Source: Micavibrio sp. UBA7657 (lineage in GTDB: Bacteria; Pseudomonadota; Alphaproteobacteria; Micavibrionales; Micavibrionaceae). Taken from it: a DNA stretch of 64,000 nucleotides. Numbering within the stretch: position 1 is the stretch's first letter; each line of letters opens with the position of its first letter. A model generated the notes under the pieces. The model had not been told where the DNA came from and searched no databases. It was given only the letters and a program-made list of their open reading frames with translations. A program made the position numbers and the translations under genes. Location: assembly GCA_002483465.1 (NCBI GenBank), contig DLHX01000001.1, positions 238-64,237 on the forward strand, in the 5' to 3' direction. Of the stretch, positions 16,978 to 24,580 are shown piece after piece.

Positions 16978-17646
16978 TTAGGAATCAATATCCTCGTAAT
17001 GGCTGGAAGGCGTGAAGCCGGGAATTCTGTCATCTAATAACGGCTTGAAGCTCGGACGCGATTTCATTTTCGCATACCATTCACGCGCCGCCTCATGCTC
17101 TTCCCACGGCACATCGCCGATATAATCGATCGCCGACAAATGCGCAGCCGCCGCGATATCCGCGAGACTGAAATTATCGCCCGCCAGCCATTTGCGTTTC
17201 TCGGTTAGGAAACCGATATAATCAAGATGATAATGAATATTCGCGTGGCCCGCGCGTACGGCCGGCGCGTGCGGTTCGCCGGTTTTCAGAAACTGCTTCA
17301 TCAGCTTCTCGCCGATCAAATTATCCGTCACCTCACGGTTGAATTTCACGTCGAACCAGCTCACAAGCCTGCGCGTTTCCGCGCGCTGAACGGGATCGTG
17401 GCCGAGTAAATTCACTTCCGGGTAAACTTCTTCGAGGTATTCGCAGATGACTTGTGAATTCGCCAGCGTCGTACCGTCTTTTTCGATCAGCACAGGCACA
17501 TCGCCCGCCGGGTTAAGCGCCAGGAATTCCGTGCGGCGCTCCCAGACTTTTTCGATCTGCAGCTCAAAATCGAGTTTCTTCTCGGTCAGAGCAACCCTGA
17601 CCTTTCGTGAAAAAGGGTGAAGCCACAGATGAAACAATGTTCTCAT
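16978..17646 (-). CDS. Glutathione S-transferase family protein
   Basis: 222 residues with an N-terminal thioredoxin-like GST domain (LWLHPFSRKVRVALTEKKL; Ser in HPFSRKV is the likely catalytic position). The glutathione-binding segment is VPVLIEKDGTTLANSQVICEYLEE. An all-helical C-terminal domain has the N-capping motif FSLADIAAAAHL. The fold is clear, but substrate and physiological role are not. It lies on the minus strand between the b561-YceI operon and the SDR gene with 95- and 45-bp gaps. Confidence 0.9.
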   Translation of the reverse strand: MRTLFHLWLHPFSRKVRVALTEKKLDFELQIEKVWERRTEFLALNPAGDVPVLIEKDGTTLANSQVICEYLEEVYPEVNLLGHDPVQRAETRRLVSWFDVKFNREVTDNLIGEKLMKQFLKTGEPHAPAVRAGHANIHYHLDYIGFLTEKRKWLAGDNFSLADIAAAAHLSAIDYIGDVPWEEHEAAREWYAKMKSRPSFKPLLDDRIPGFTPSSHYEDIDS

Positions 17647-17741
17647 AACATTTTCACCTTAACGGAGCAGTTCTTGCATGAACAGTCCCTAAAATACGGT
17701 TATGCCTCTGATTCCTAGATTGTTTTCCGAAAAAGCGCAAC

Positions 17742-18965
17742 TCAGCGCGAATCGGCAACAACGGTAATGCTGATCTTCACTTCATTACCAATGGTCTCGG
17801 TCGACTGCCACTGGCCCTGCCCGATGCCGAAATCGAGGCGATTCAGCGTAATAACACCTTCCATCAATGCAGCCTGCCCTTCCGGCGATTCCCGCACCTG
17901 CAGCGTGAATGGCAGCTCCACCAGCACTACCTGATCCCGGATCGTCAACGCGCCGCGGGCAAGATATTGATTCGGCCCTGTTTTGGAAAACGAATCGGCC
18001 ACGAATTGCGCGCGTGGGAACTTGCTTGTGTCGAACCAATCGGCTGATTTCGCCTGCCCGTCACGGTCGGCGCTGCCCGTTTCAATACTTGTGATATCGA
18101 TCCAGATATCGGCATAGGCTTCATCCAGCTTCGATTGGTCGAAAATAATCTTGCCACCGAAATTTTTGAATCCGCCTTCGAATTTTTCGCCGGACTGCGT
18201 GGCCTCGAACCTGATCGCACTGGCACCCATATCGATTTGCCAGGCGTCTTTATCCAGTTCACCGAGCTGATCTTTCAGAGCCTCATCGCGGCCTTCCTTG
18301 CCGGAACTATCCTCGGCAACCTCGCCTTTGCTGTTGTCATCACGCAGCAATCTGAGAGCCACCGGCGACGTCCACAGGAAACCCGCGACCAGCACAAACA
18401 AAACACCCCAGTACAAACCAACCTTCCTGCTGGTCATGCGCTGCAGCGTTTCATCCTTGTCGATGAAATGATGTTTGAACGCACCCGCGAAATGCAGCGC
18501 CAGCAATCCGAGAATGCTCCACGCCACAAAACCGTGAACGTTGCGCGCAAATTCAAAAATGCCCTCATTCTTCGGCACGATGGCAGGCAGCGCGAACAAC
18601 CCAAAAAATTCTGCCGGGAACCCGCCCGCCGACGACATGATCCAGCCCGACAGCGGCATCATAAAAATGCACACATACAACGCGAAGTGCACAATCTTCG
18701 CTAGTCTATCTTCCCACTCTTTATGGGTCGGCAACGGGTCCGGACGCGGTGAAATCTGCCGCCAGAGCAACCTGCCGATCATCAAAACGAGAATGAGAAT
18801 GCCGAAGGATTTATGCAGCGCGTAAACCCAGAACTTATCCGGACCGGGCGGAATGCCCACCATCGCGAAACCCACCGACAACAACCACAAAATCAAAATC
18901 GCCAGGATCCAGTGAAAACCCTTGGCGATCAGACCGAAATTGTTCCGCGTGTTCTTGAACTGCAC
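17742..18965 (-). CDS. Cytochrome b561-YceI fusion protein
   Basis: 407 residues joining two families. Residues 1-200 form a four-helix cytochrome b561 domain with histidines in helices (FHWILAILILWLL, YALHKSFGILILVLMIGRLL, KIVHFALYVCIF, LLALHFAGAFKHHF). A charged linker of about 35 residues follows. Residues 235-405 are a YceI lipocalin-like domain (IRFEATQSGEKFEGGFKNF, ADIWIDITSIET), which in other proteins binds isoprenoid-type lipids such as ubiquinone-8. The fusion suggests quinone capture coupled to electron transfer at the periplasmic face; that is inference. It lies 12 bp behind a separate yceI gene and is probably co-transcribed with it. Confidence 0.92.
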   Translation of the reverse strand: MQFKNTRNNFGLIAKGFHWILAILILWLLSVGFAMVGIPPGPDKFWVYALHKSFGILILVLMIGRLLWRQISPRPDPLPTHKEWEDRLAKIVHFALYVCIFMMPLSGWIMSSAGGFPAEFFGLFALPAIVPKNEGIFEFARNVHGFVAWSILGLLALHFAGAFKHHFIDKDETLQRMTSRKVGLYWGVLFVLVAGFLWTSPVALRLLRDDNSKGEVAEDSSGKEGRDEALKDQLGELDKDAWQIDMGASAIRFEATQSGEKFEGGFKNFGGKIIFDQSKLDEAYADIWIDITSIETGSADRDGQAKSADWFDTSKFPRAQFVADSFSKTGPNQYLARGALTIRDQVVLVELPFTLQVRESPEGQAALMEGVITLNRLDFGIGQGQWQSTETIGNEVKISITVVADSR

Positions 18966-18977
18966 GGCAACGAAACC

Positions 18978-19568
18978 TTAATTGTTGCCCACACTCTTGT
19001 CTTCGCCGTAGGCCTCGACCTCAATGATGATATCGACTTCATCGCTCACCATCGGGATGCCGCCCTTCATGCCGAAATCTGAGCGCTTGATTTTTCCACT
19101 CGCGGAAAAGCCCGTCGCGTTAATGCCCTTCATCGGGTGCTTGCCCATATTGTTCTGCTGCACTACCAGCGTTACCGGCTTCGTCACGCCGAGCAACGTC
19201 AGGTCGCCCGTAATGTTGGCTGTCTTTTCGCCGGTCTTCTCGATACCCGTGCTTTTGAACGTCATGGTCGGGAATTGTTCGACATCGAAGAAATCCTTGC
19301 TCTTCATATGTTCATTCCATTTAGAGTCATCGAGATCAAGCGACGCCGTCTGGATCGTCACATCGGCGTTCGATTTCGCCGGGTCGGTTTCATCGTAATT
19401 GATCACGCCGCTGTAATCCGTGAACTTGCCGTAGGAATGGCTGAAGCCCATATGGTTCACCTTGAAGATGATCTGCGTGTGCGGCTTGTCGAGGACGAAT
19501 TTTTCAGCCGACGCGGGACCGGCAAAACCGATAATCGCAACGCCAAGCAAAGCGGGAATAAAACGCAT
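18978..19568 (-). CDS. YceI family periplasmic protein
   Basis: 196 residues: signal peptide (MRFIPALLGVAIIGFAGPASA) followed by a complete YceI domain (FVLDKPHTQIIFKVNHMGFS, SDFGMKGGIPMVSDEVDI near the end). YceI proteins form a lipocalin-like barrel that binds amphipathic isoprenoids. A strong AAGGAG ribosome site precedes the ATG. First gene of a two-gene unit with the b561-YceI fusion, giving the cell a free and a membrane-tethered YceI domain side by side. Confidence 0.93.
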   Translation of the reverse strand: MRFIPALLGVAIIGFAGPASAEKFVLDKPHTQIIFKVNHMGFSHSYGKFTDYSGVINYDETDPAKSNADVTIQTASLDLDDSKWNEHMKSKDFFDVEQFPTMTFKSTGIEKTGEKTANITGDLTLLGVTKPVTLVVQQNNMGKHPMKGINATGFSASGKIKRSDFGMKGGIPMVSDEVDIIIEVEAYGEDKSVGNN

Positions 19569-19640
19569 GATCTGTCTCCTTCATGGGGGTAAAACCTTAA
19601 GAAGAGATATTAGGACATTCACCCCCAAGATCAATGGGGA

Positions 19641-19850
19641 TCAATAGGGACCGTAATAAAGCCGGTACATTTCAATCATCCCGTATGCACCCATGGCCGC
19701 GCAGGCCCAGTTTATAATTCCATATTGCCACCACAGGCTTTTATCCTCCAGCAATTCGTACCGCTTGCGATGCCGCAGCAGGAAATAGAGCAGCATCTGC
19801 CCGAAGACAAAACCCATTACAAAACCGATTGCACCCATGGCATAGATCAT
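19641..19850 (-). CDS. Hypothetical small membrane protein (69 aa)
   Basis: Two membrane helices (AMGAIGFVMGFVFGQMLLYF and YGIINWACAAMGAYGMIEMY) separated by a basic loop (RHRKRYELLEDK), with an aromatic C-terminus (YRLYYGPY). GAGGAAA is placed correctly upstream. Family unknown. It is divergent from uppP; the two starts are 51 bp apart. The plus-strand frame that covers it is only an upstream extension of uppP and is not real. Confidence 0.65.
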   Translation of the reverse strand: MIYAMGAIGFVMGFVFGQMLLYFLLRHRKRYELLEDKSLWWQYGIINWACAAMGAYGMIEMYRLYYGPY

Positions 19851-19901
19851 GCATTTATTTTCCTCTATGCTGTAAAAAAATCAAGGTTTCACTCAGGTTC
19901 C

Positions 19902-20765
19902 ATGCCACTTCTCCATATCGCCATACTCGCGCTCGTCCAGGGCATCACCGAATTCCTGCCCGTCAGCTCCAGCGGCCATTTGCTGCTTACTCACGCCGTG
20001 CTCGAAGGCGGCAAGGTCGACGGCGCATGGCAGGAAGATTTAATCCTCGATCTCGCCGTGCATGTCGGCTCGCTCCTCGCTGTGCTTTTATATTTCAGGA
20101 AAGATGTTTTGAAAATGCTGGCGGGCGTACCGAAACTTCTCACCGGGAATATTTCAGATTCCGGCGCGCGCTTTGATCTTTACCTCATCGTCGCCTCCAT
20201 CCCCGCTCTCGCCGCCGGGTTTTTGCTGCACAAAACCCAGCCGGACTTCCTGCGCTCGGTCGAAATCGTCGCATGGTGCACATTGCTCTACGGAATTTTA
20301 CTCTGGGTCGTTGATTCCCGCGCGCCCGTGCGCAAAACAATTCAGGACATGAATTTTAAAGACGCCATCCTCATCGGCTGCGCGCAGGCGCTCGCGCTTA
20401 TTCCCGGCACCTCACGCTCCGGCATCACCATGACCGCTGGCCGCGCGCTCGGCCTGAACCGCCCCGAAGCCGCGCATTTTTCTTTCCTGCTGTCCATCAT
20501 CGCCACATCGGCGGCAGGCGCCATCGGCGCGCTGGATCTACTCAATAAAGGCAGCATGGAAATGACGCTGGACGCCGTCGTTGCCGTGAGCTTTTCTTTC
20601 GTAGCCTCGCTGACAACCATCGCCTTCCTGATGAAATCCCTGCGCACATGGACCTTCACGCCCTTCGCGATCTACCGCATTGCGCTTGGGCTGTTGCTCA
20701 TCGGTTTGATTTATTCGGGAACGCTTGACGACGCGATGGCGAGTATCAATTTCGTCTCGCCGTAA
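19902..20765 (+). CDS. uppP: Undecaprenyl-diphosphatase UppP/BacA
   Basis: Dephosphorylates undecaprenyl diphosphate to recycle the lipid carrier for peptidoglycan and surface polysaccharide synthesis; its overproduction gives bacitracin resistance. 287 residues and multiple membrane helices. Both family motifs are present: the Glu-rich one in LVQGITEFLPVSSSGHLLL (about 10-28) and the Arg-containing LIPGTSRSGITMTAGRALGL. The frame is open upstream, but MPLLHIAILALVQG is the normal family N-terminus. The 3' end overlaps the convergent rsmD gene by 55 bp. Confidence 0.95.
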   Translation: MPLLHIAILALVQGITEFLPVSSSGHLLLTHAVLEGGKVDGAWQEDLILDLAVHVGSLLAVLLYFRKDVLKMLAGVPKLLTGNISDSGARFDLYLIVASIPALAAGFLLHKTQPDFLRSVEIVAWCTLLYGILLWVVDSRAPVRKTIQDMNFKDAILIGCAQALALIPGTSRSGITMTAGRALGLNRPEAAHFSFLLSIIATSAAGAIGALDLLNKGSMEMTLDAVVAVSFSFVASLTTIAFLMKSLRTWTFTPFAIYRIALGLLLIGLIYSGTLDDAMASINFVSP

Positions 20766-21277
20766 ATTCTCTCGTCCACTGCAGAAATCCCGGGTGGCAA
20801 CGCCGCAACAAAATCTTTTTCAACTTCAATGACGCACATCGCATCTGCTGCCAGCCATCCGCCTTGGCTCAACGACTCCAGCGCCTGTGGTACAAAATTT
20901 TTCCGGTAAGGCGGGTCAAGAAAAACGAGAGTCCGCGTCGGAATCGTCTGCGGCCTCGCCCCCATCTTCGTCGCATCGCGGAAAATAAATTCCGCCTCAC
21001 TACCGATCTTCAGCGCCGCAGCATTTTCTTTTGCAAGATCGAACGACGCACGGCTGTTATCGACAAATACACACTGCGCCGCGCCCTGGCTTAGCGCCTC
21101 TATCCCCAGCGCCCCTGTGCCGCAGAAACAATCTATCGCCATCGCACCATCCAGCACACCCCGGCTGCGCAGCATATTAAAAATCGCGCCGCGCAGCTTG
21201 TCGCTCGTCGGCCTGATCGCGTCGCCCGATGGCGCTTTCAGAATCCGGCTGCCATATTTCCCGCCGACAATTCTCAT
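20711..21277 (-). CDS. rsmD: 16S rRNA (guanine(966)-N(2))-methyltransferase
   Basis: 188 residues. N-terminal MRIVGGKYGSRIL, then RPTSDKLRGAIFNML, SAM-binding AIDCFCGTGALGIEALSQGA, and the catalytic LVFLDPPY (NPPY-like) motif are all diagnostic of RsmD. It modifies G966 of 16S rRNA during 30S assembly. The start overlaps the stop of rluB (ATGA), so the two rRNA modification genes are translationally coupled. The 55-bp tail overlap with uppP is unusually long but both ends look genuine. Confidence 0.95.
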   Translation of the reverse strand: MRIVGGKYGSRILKAPSGDAIRPTSDKLRGAIFNMLRSRGVLDGAMAIDCFCGTGALGIEALSQGAAQCVFVDNSRASFDLAKENAAALKIGSEAEFIFRDATKMGARPQTIPTRTLVFLDPPYRKNFVPQALESLSQGGWLAADAMCVIEVEKDFVAALPPGISAVDERIYGETKLILAIASSSVPE

Positions 21278-22032
21278 TCCTTGCTCTTGAAATATCCGGC
21301 CAGCTGTTCCTGCAGCACTTTCGGCTTCACTTCCAGAATCGCGCCCTTCGGCAGATCACCCAGGCTGAACGGCCCGTACGCCGTGCGTATCAAACGGTTG
21401 ACGCGCAGCCCCAGCGCCTCCATCACCTTCCGCACCTCGCGGTTTTTCCCTTCCGTCAGCACAATATCAATCCACGCATTCGCGCCGGTCTGCTTCTCCA
21501 GCCGCGCCTCGATGGATTTATAATGAAAGCCTTCGATCGTGATGCCCTTTTCCAGCGCCTGTAATTTTCCTTCATCGACGCGTCCATGCACCCGCGCCTT
21601 GTACCGCCGACGCCATCCCGTCGCGGGCAACTCCAGATGCCGCGCCAGCCCACCGTCATTCGTCAGCAGCAATAAACCTTCCGTGCTTAAATCGAGCCGC
21701 CCCACACTCACCACGCGGCCCAGTTCCGAAGGGAGCGAGCCAAAAACCGTGGGCCGGTCGCGCTCGTCCTTGGCGCTGGTCACCAGACCTTCCGGCTTGT
21801 GATACATATAAAGCCGCGTTTTTTCCGCCGCCCTGAGCGGTTTACCATCGACGATAATCTCGTCGCCCTCACTCACCGTCACCGCAGGCGTTTTCAGCAC
21901 TTCGCCATTAATGCGCACGCGCCCTTCCGCGATCCAGCGCTCGGCGTCGCGACGCGAACACAAGCCCGCCCGCGCCATCACCTTTGCTATTCGCTCGCCT
22001 TTGTGCCCATTTTGTGTAGAGTCTTCCGTCAT
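21274..22032 (-). CDS. rluB: Ribosomal large subunit pseudouridine synthase, RsuA/RluB family
   Basis: 252 residues from the ATG at 22032. N-terminal S4 RNA-binding domain (ERIAKVMARAGLCSRRDAERWI), then the RsuA/RluB catalytic domain with the aspartate motif SVGRLDLSTEGLLLLTNDG and the family segment EGKNREVRKVMEALGLRVNRL. The C-terminus is GDLPKGAILEVKP. Probably modifies 23S rRNA (RluB), though RsuA/RluE-type specificity cannot be excluded. In-frame sequence extends to 22248, but it is antisense to tadA. Its ATG interlocks with that of tadA in one CATG. Confidence 0.92.
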   Translation of the reverse strand: MTEDSTQNGHKGERIAKVMARAGLCSRRDAERWIAEGRVRINGEVLKTPAVTVSEGDEIIVDGKPLRAAEKTRLYMYHKPEGLVTSAKDERDRPTVFGSLPSELGRVVSVGRLDLSTEGLLLLTNDGGLARHLELPATGWRRRYKARVHGRVDEGKLQALEKGITIEGFHYKSIEARLEKQTGANAWIDIVLTEGKNREVRKVMEALGLRVNRLIRTAYGPFSLGDLPKGAILEVKPKVLQEQLAGYFKSKE

Positions 22033-22483
22033 GAATGCAGACACTAAAGCAATGGAACTGGCATTGGAAGAAGCCAGACGCGCCGCCGCGCGGGACGAAG
22101 TGCCCATCGGCGCCGTACTCGTCCACGTCGCCACGGGTGAAATCGCCGCCGCCAACGGCAACCGCACGTTAGAGCTGAATGACCCGACCGCCCACGCCGA
22201 AATCCTCGTCATCCGGCAAGTCTGCAACGAGGAAAACGCCCAGCGCATCCCCGAATACGATCTCTACGTCACGCTTGAGCCCTGCGCGATGTGCGCGGCA
22301 GCCATCAGCTTCGCGAGGCTAAGACGTGTCGTATTCGGCGCGCTCGACCCCAAGGGCGGCGGCGTTATGCATGGCGGCAAGTTCTACGAGCAGCCGACGT
22401 GCCACCACCGGCCCGACGCCCTTCACCTCGACACCCCCGCCGCCGGACAGATTTTGAAAGATTATTTCAAAACCAAGCGCTAA
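22031..22483 (+). CDS. tadA: tRNA-specific adenosine deaminase
   Basis: Deaminates A34 of tRNA-Arg(ACG) to inosine. 150 residues with the zinc deaminase signature: PTAHAEIL (HAE) and TLEPCAMCAAAI (PCxxC). The family-specific region LRRVVFGALDPKGGGVMHGG is present. Start ATG at 22031 interlocks with the rluB start on the other strand; an internal ATG at 22052 (MELALEEARR) is an alternative that would free the overlap. It could also act as a guanine deaminase-like paralogue, but gene context with rRNA modification genes favours TadA. Confidence 0.93.
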   Translation: MNADTKAMELALEEARRAAARDEVPIGAVLVHVATGEIAAANGNRTLELNDPTAHAEILVIRQVCNEENAQRIPEYDLYVTLEPCAMCAAAISFARLRRVVFGALDPKGGGVMHGGKFYEQPTCHHRPDALHLDTPAAGQILKDYFKTKR

Positions 22484-22574
22484 AACTTTCCATTTATTGT
22501 ATTTTCCGAAATAAATTGACATTTTTTATAACAAAGCATACAACTTTTGGGTCTTTTAGGCCCAAGAGGATTAA

Positions 22575-23288
22575 ATGCCTTACGAATACGACCCGAGAAA
22601 AAGCCGCGCAATCGACAAGATTTACGAGGAACTGCGCGAACAGTTAGAACTCCAGGCTGCCGGTCATCTGGGCAGACTGGGCCCCTTTAATCCATGGAAC
22701 AGGTTCCTCAGCATAACGCAGCACCGGGAGGGCGGAGGACTATCAGCCCATCTGGCATTCCGCATCTATGACGGACATACATCGATTTTTTCCAGGGAGA
22801 AATCCGGGAAGAGGTTCGTGATAACCGTAATCCCCGAAACGGTAGGAGAAGATCTCAGGGAAGTTAAATACCAGATCGCCGCCGAGAGCCGTTACTACTA
22901 CATAAAATCTCGTGATGGCTTGCAGATCAAAAACAAGCAGATAAAAAAAGTCGAAAAGATGGTAAGTGCGGGCGAAGTCCTGGAATTCTTTCTTCTTCGC
23001 CTGCGCGAACATCAGGTTGCCGCTGACACGGCAAGAAATATTTTTGCTACCGGGGCCGGTATCGTTGTTCTGAGCGGTGTTCTGAGCACCGCATTTTTAA
23101 TGTCGGACGGCAGCAAACATGAGCCGCGCAAACATGTGAAACCTGAAACAACCGAACAGCGCACTAAGTCCGCGCCACTGCCAACGCCCGTTCCGCTACC
23201 ACCATTTGGTGAACAGGAAAAAATCGAAAAGCCATCTGAGCCTGACACCGAACGGGGACCTTTAGGCATCAGCCCTCAATCGCCCTAG
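22575..23288 (+). CDS. Hypothetical protein with C-terminal membrane helix
   Basis: 237 residues. The N-terminal 150 residues look like a soluble alpha/beta domain (KIYEELREQLELQAAGHL, FVITVIPETVGEDLREVKY). A single helix follows (ATGAGIVVLSGVLSTAFLM, about 173-191), then a Pro/Thr/Glu-rich tail of about 45 residues (PLPTPVPLPPFGEQEK). Family not recognised. Its DNA has a weaker GC bias than neighbours and it is preceded by AT-rich sequence, so it may be lineage-specific. Its stop overlaps the convergent purD stop by 4 bp. Confidence 0.65.
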   Translation: MPYEYDPRKSRAIDKIYEELREQLELQAAGHLGRLGPFNPWNRFLSITQHREGGGLSAHLAFRIYDGHTSIFSREKSGKRFVITVIPETVGEDLREVKYQIAAESRYYYIKSRDGLQIKNKQIKKVEKMVSAGEVLEFFLLRLREHQVAADTARNIFATGAGIVVLSGVLSTAFLMSDGSKHEPRKHVKPETTEQRTKSAPLPTPVPLPPFGEQEKIEKPSEPDTERGPLGISPQSP

Positions 23289-24565
23289 CCCTTAATCGCC
23301 CTGAAACCGATATCTCTCCGGCAGAAACCATCCGGCCAGTCGATCTTGTCCACCGCGCGGTAAGCCTGCGCCTGCGCTTCGGCCACTGTATTCCCGAGCG
23401 CCGTTACACCTAACACGCGCCCGCCCGTGCTGACAACTTTTCCACCCGCACCGCGTGCCGTTCCAGCATGAAACACATAAACGCCTGGCACATGACCCGC
23501 ATGTTGCAGCCCGCGAATGACAGTGTTCTTTTTATATTCGCCCGGATAACCTTTCGCCGCCATCACGACACAAAGCGCAGGCTTCGCCAGCCACGCAATA
23601 TCGTCGCTCACCTGGTGCAGCCGCCCTTCCGCTGCCGCGCGCAGCATTTCGAGCACATCGCCCTTCAGCCGCGCCATCAGCGTCTGGCATTCCGGGTCGC
23701 CAAAGCGCACGTTATATTCCAGCAAAATCGGCTCGTTCTTTACCACCATAATTCCCGCGAACAGCACGCCCGTGAACGGGCAACCCTCGCGCGCCATGGC
23801 TTCAATCGTCGGCTTGATCAGGCGCGTTAAAATCTTTTCCTCAAGCTCCGGCGTCATCAGATGCGCGGGCGAATAAGCGCCCATGCCGCCCGTGTTCGGC
23901 CCCATGTCATCGTCAAACGCGCGTTTATGATCCTGCGCAGAGCTAAGCGGCAGCATCGTCTTGCCGTCCGCCAGCGCAAAATAGCTGAGCTCTTCGCCAT
24001 CTAAAAATTGCTCGACGACAATCTCGCTCCCCGCCGTGCCGAACGATTTTCCGGATAACATATCCTTCGCCGCCTCGAGTGCTTCCTTCTCCGTCGTCGC
24101 GATGATGACGCCCTTGCCCGCAGCCAACCCGTCGGTTTTAACGACAATCGGCACGCCGTTCTTTTTAATGAAGTCCCGCGCCTTGTCGAAATCTGTGAAG
24201 CGCCCGTACGCCGCTGTGGGGATGTTGTACTTCGCGCACAAATCCTTCATGAAGGCTTTGGAGCCCTCCAATCTTGCTGCGGCTTTGCTGCAACCGAATA
24301 CCGGAACCTTCAGCGCGCGTATCGCATCCGCCAGCCCCGCCACCAGCGGCCCTTCCGGCCCGACGACAACGAAATTTATTTTGTTTTCCCTGATGAAATT
24401 GACGATGCCGTTGATGTCCTCGGCGTTGATGTGCACGCACTCGGCCAAAGACTCGATCCCGGCATTCCCCGGCGCGCAATAAAGCTCGTCGCAATATTTT
24501 GATTGCGAAATCGCCCATGCCAGCGCGTGTTCGCGGCCGCCGGAGCCGACAATAAGAACTTTCAT
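23285..24565 (-). CDS. purD: Phosphoribosylamine-glycine ligase (GAR synthetase)
   Basis: Second step of purine synthesis: ATP-dependent ligation of glycine to phosphoribosylamine. 426 residues, the usual length. N-terminal MKVLIVGSGGREHALAWAI, ATP-grasp elements PIVVKTDGLAAGKGVII, signature YNVRFGDPECQ, and C-terminal LGVTALGNTVAEAQAQAY are all diagnostic. The catalytic and nucleotide-binding motifs are intact. It lies 15 bp downstream of putA on the same strand. Confidence 0.97.
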   Translation of the reverse strand: MKVLIVGSGGREHALAWAISQSKYCDELYCAPGNAGIESLAECVHINAEDINGIVNFIRENKINFVVVGPEGPLVAGLADAIRALKVPVFGCSKAAARLEGSKAFMKDLCAKYNIPTAAYGRFTDFDKARDFIKKNGVPIVVKTDGLAAGKGVIIATTEKEALEAAKDMLSGKSFGTAGSEIVVEQFLDGEELSYFALADGKTMLPLSSAQDHKRAFDDDMGPNTGGMGAYSPAHLMTPELEEKILTRLIKPTIEAMAREGCPFTGVLFAGIMVVKNEPILLEYNVRFGDPECQTLMARLKGDVLEMLRAAAEGRLHQVSDDIAWLAKPALCVVMAAKGYPGEYKKNTVIRGLQHAGHVPGVYVFHAGTARGAGGKVVSTGGRVLGVTALGNTVAEAQAQAYRAVDKIDWPDGFCRRDIGFRAIKG

Positions 24566-24580
24566 GACCTGATTTTTAAA

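Noticed and set aside
16117..17037. 306-codon plus-strand frame opposite the SDR gene
   Set aside because: Antisense to the SDR gene and the SDR-GST gap; no family features.
19628..19643. TGATCC and TGATCT on the minus strand upstream of yceI as ECF sites
   Set aside because: No -10 of the right type at 16-19 bases from either hexamer.
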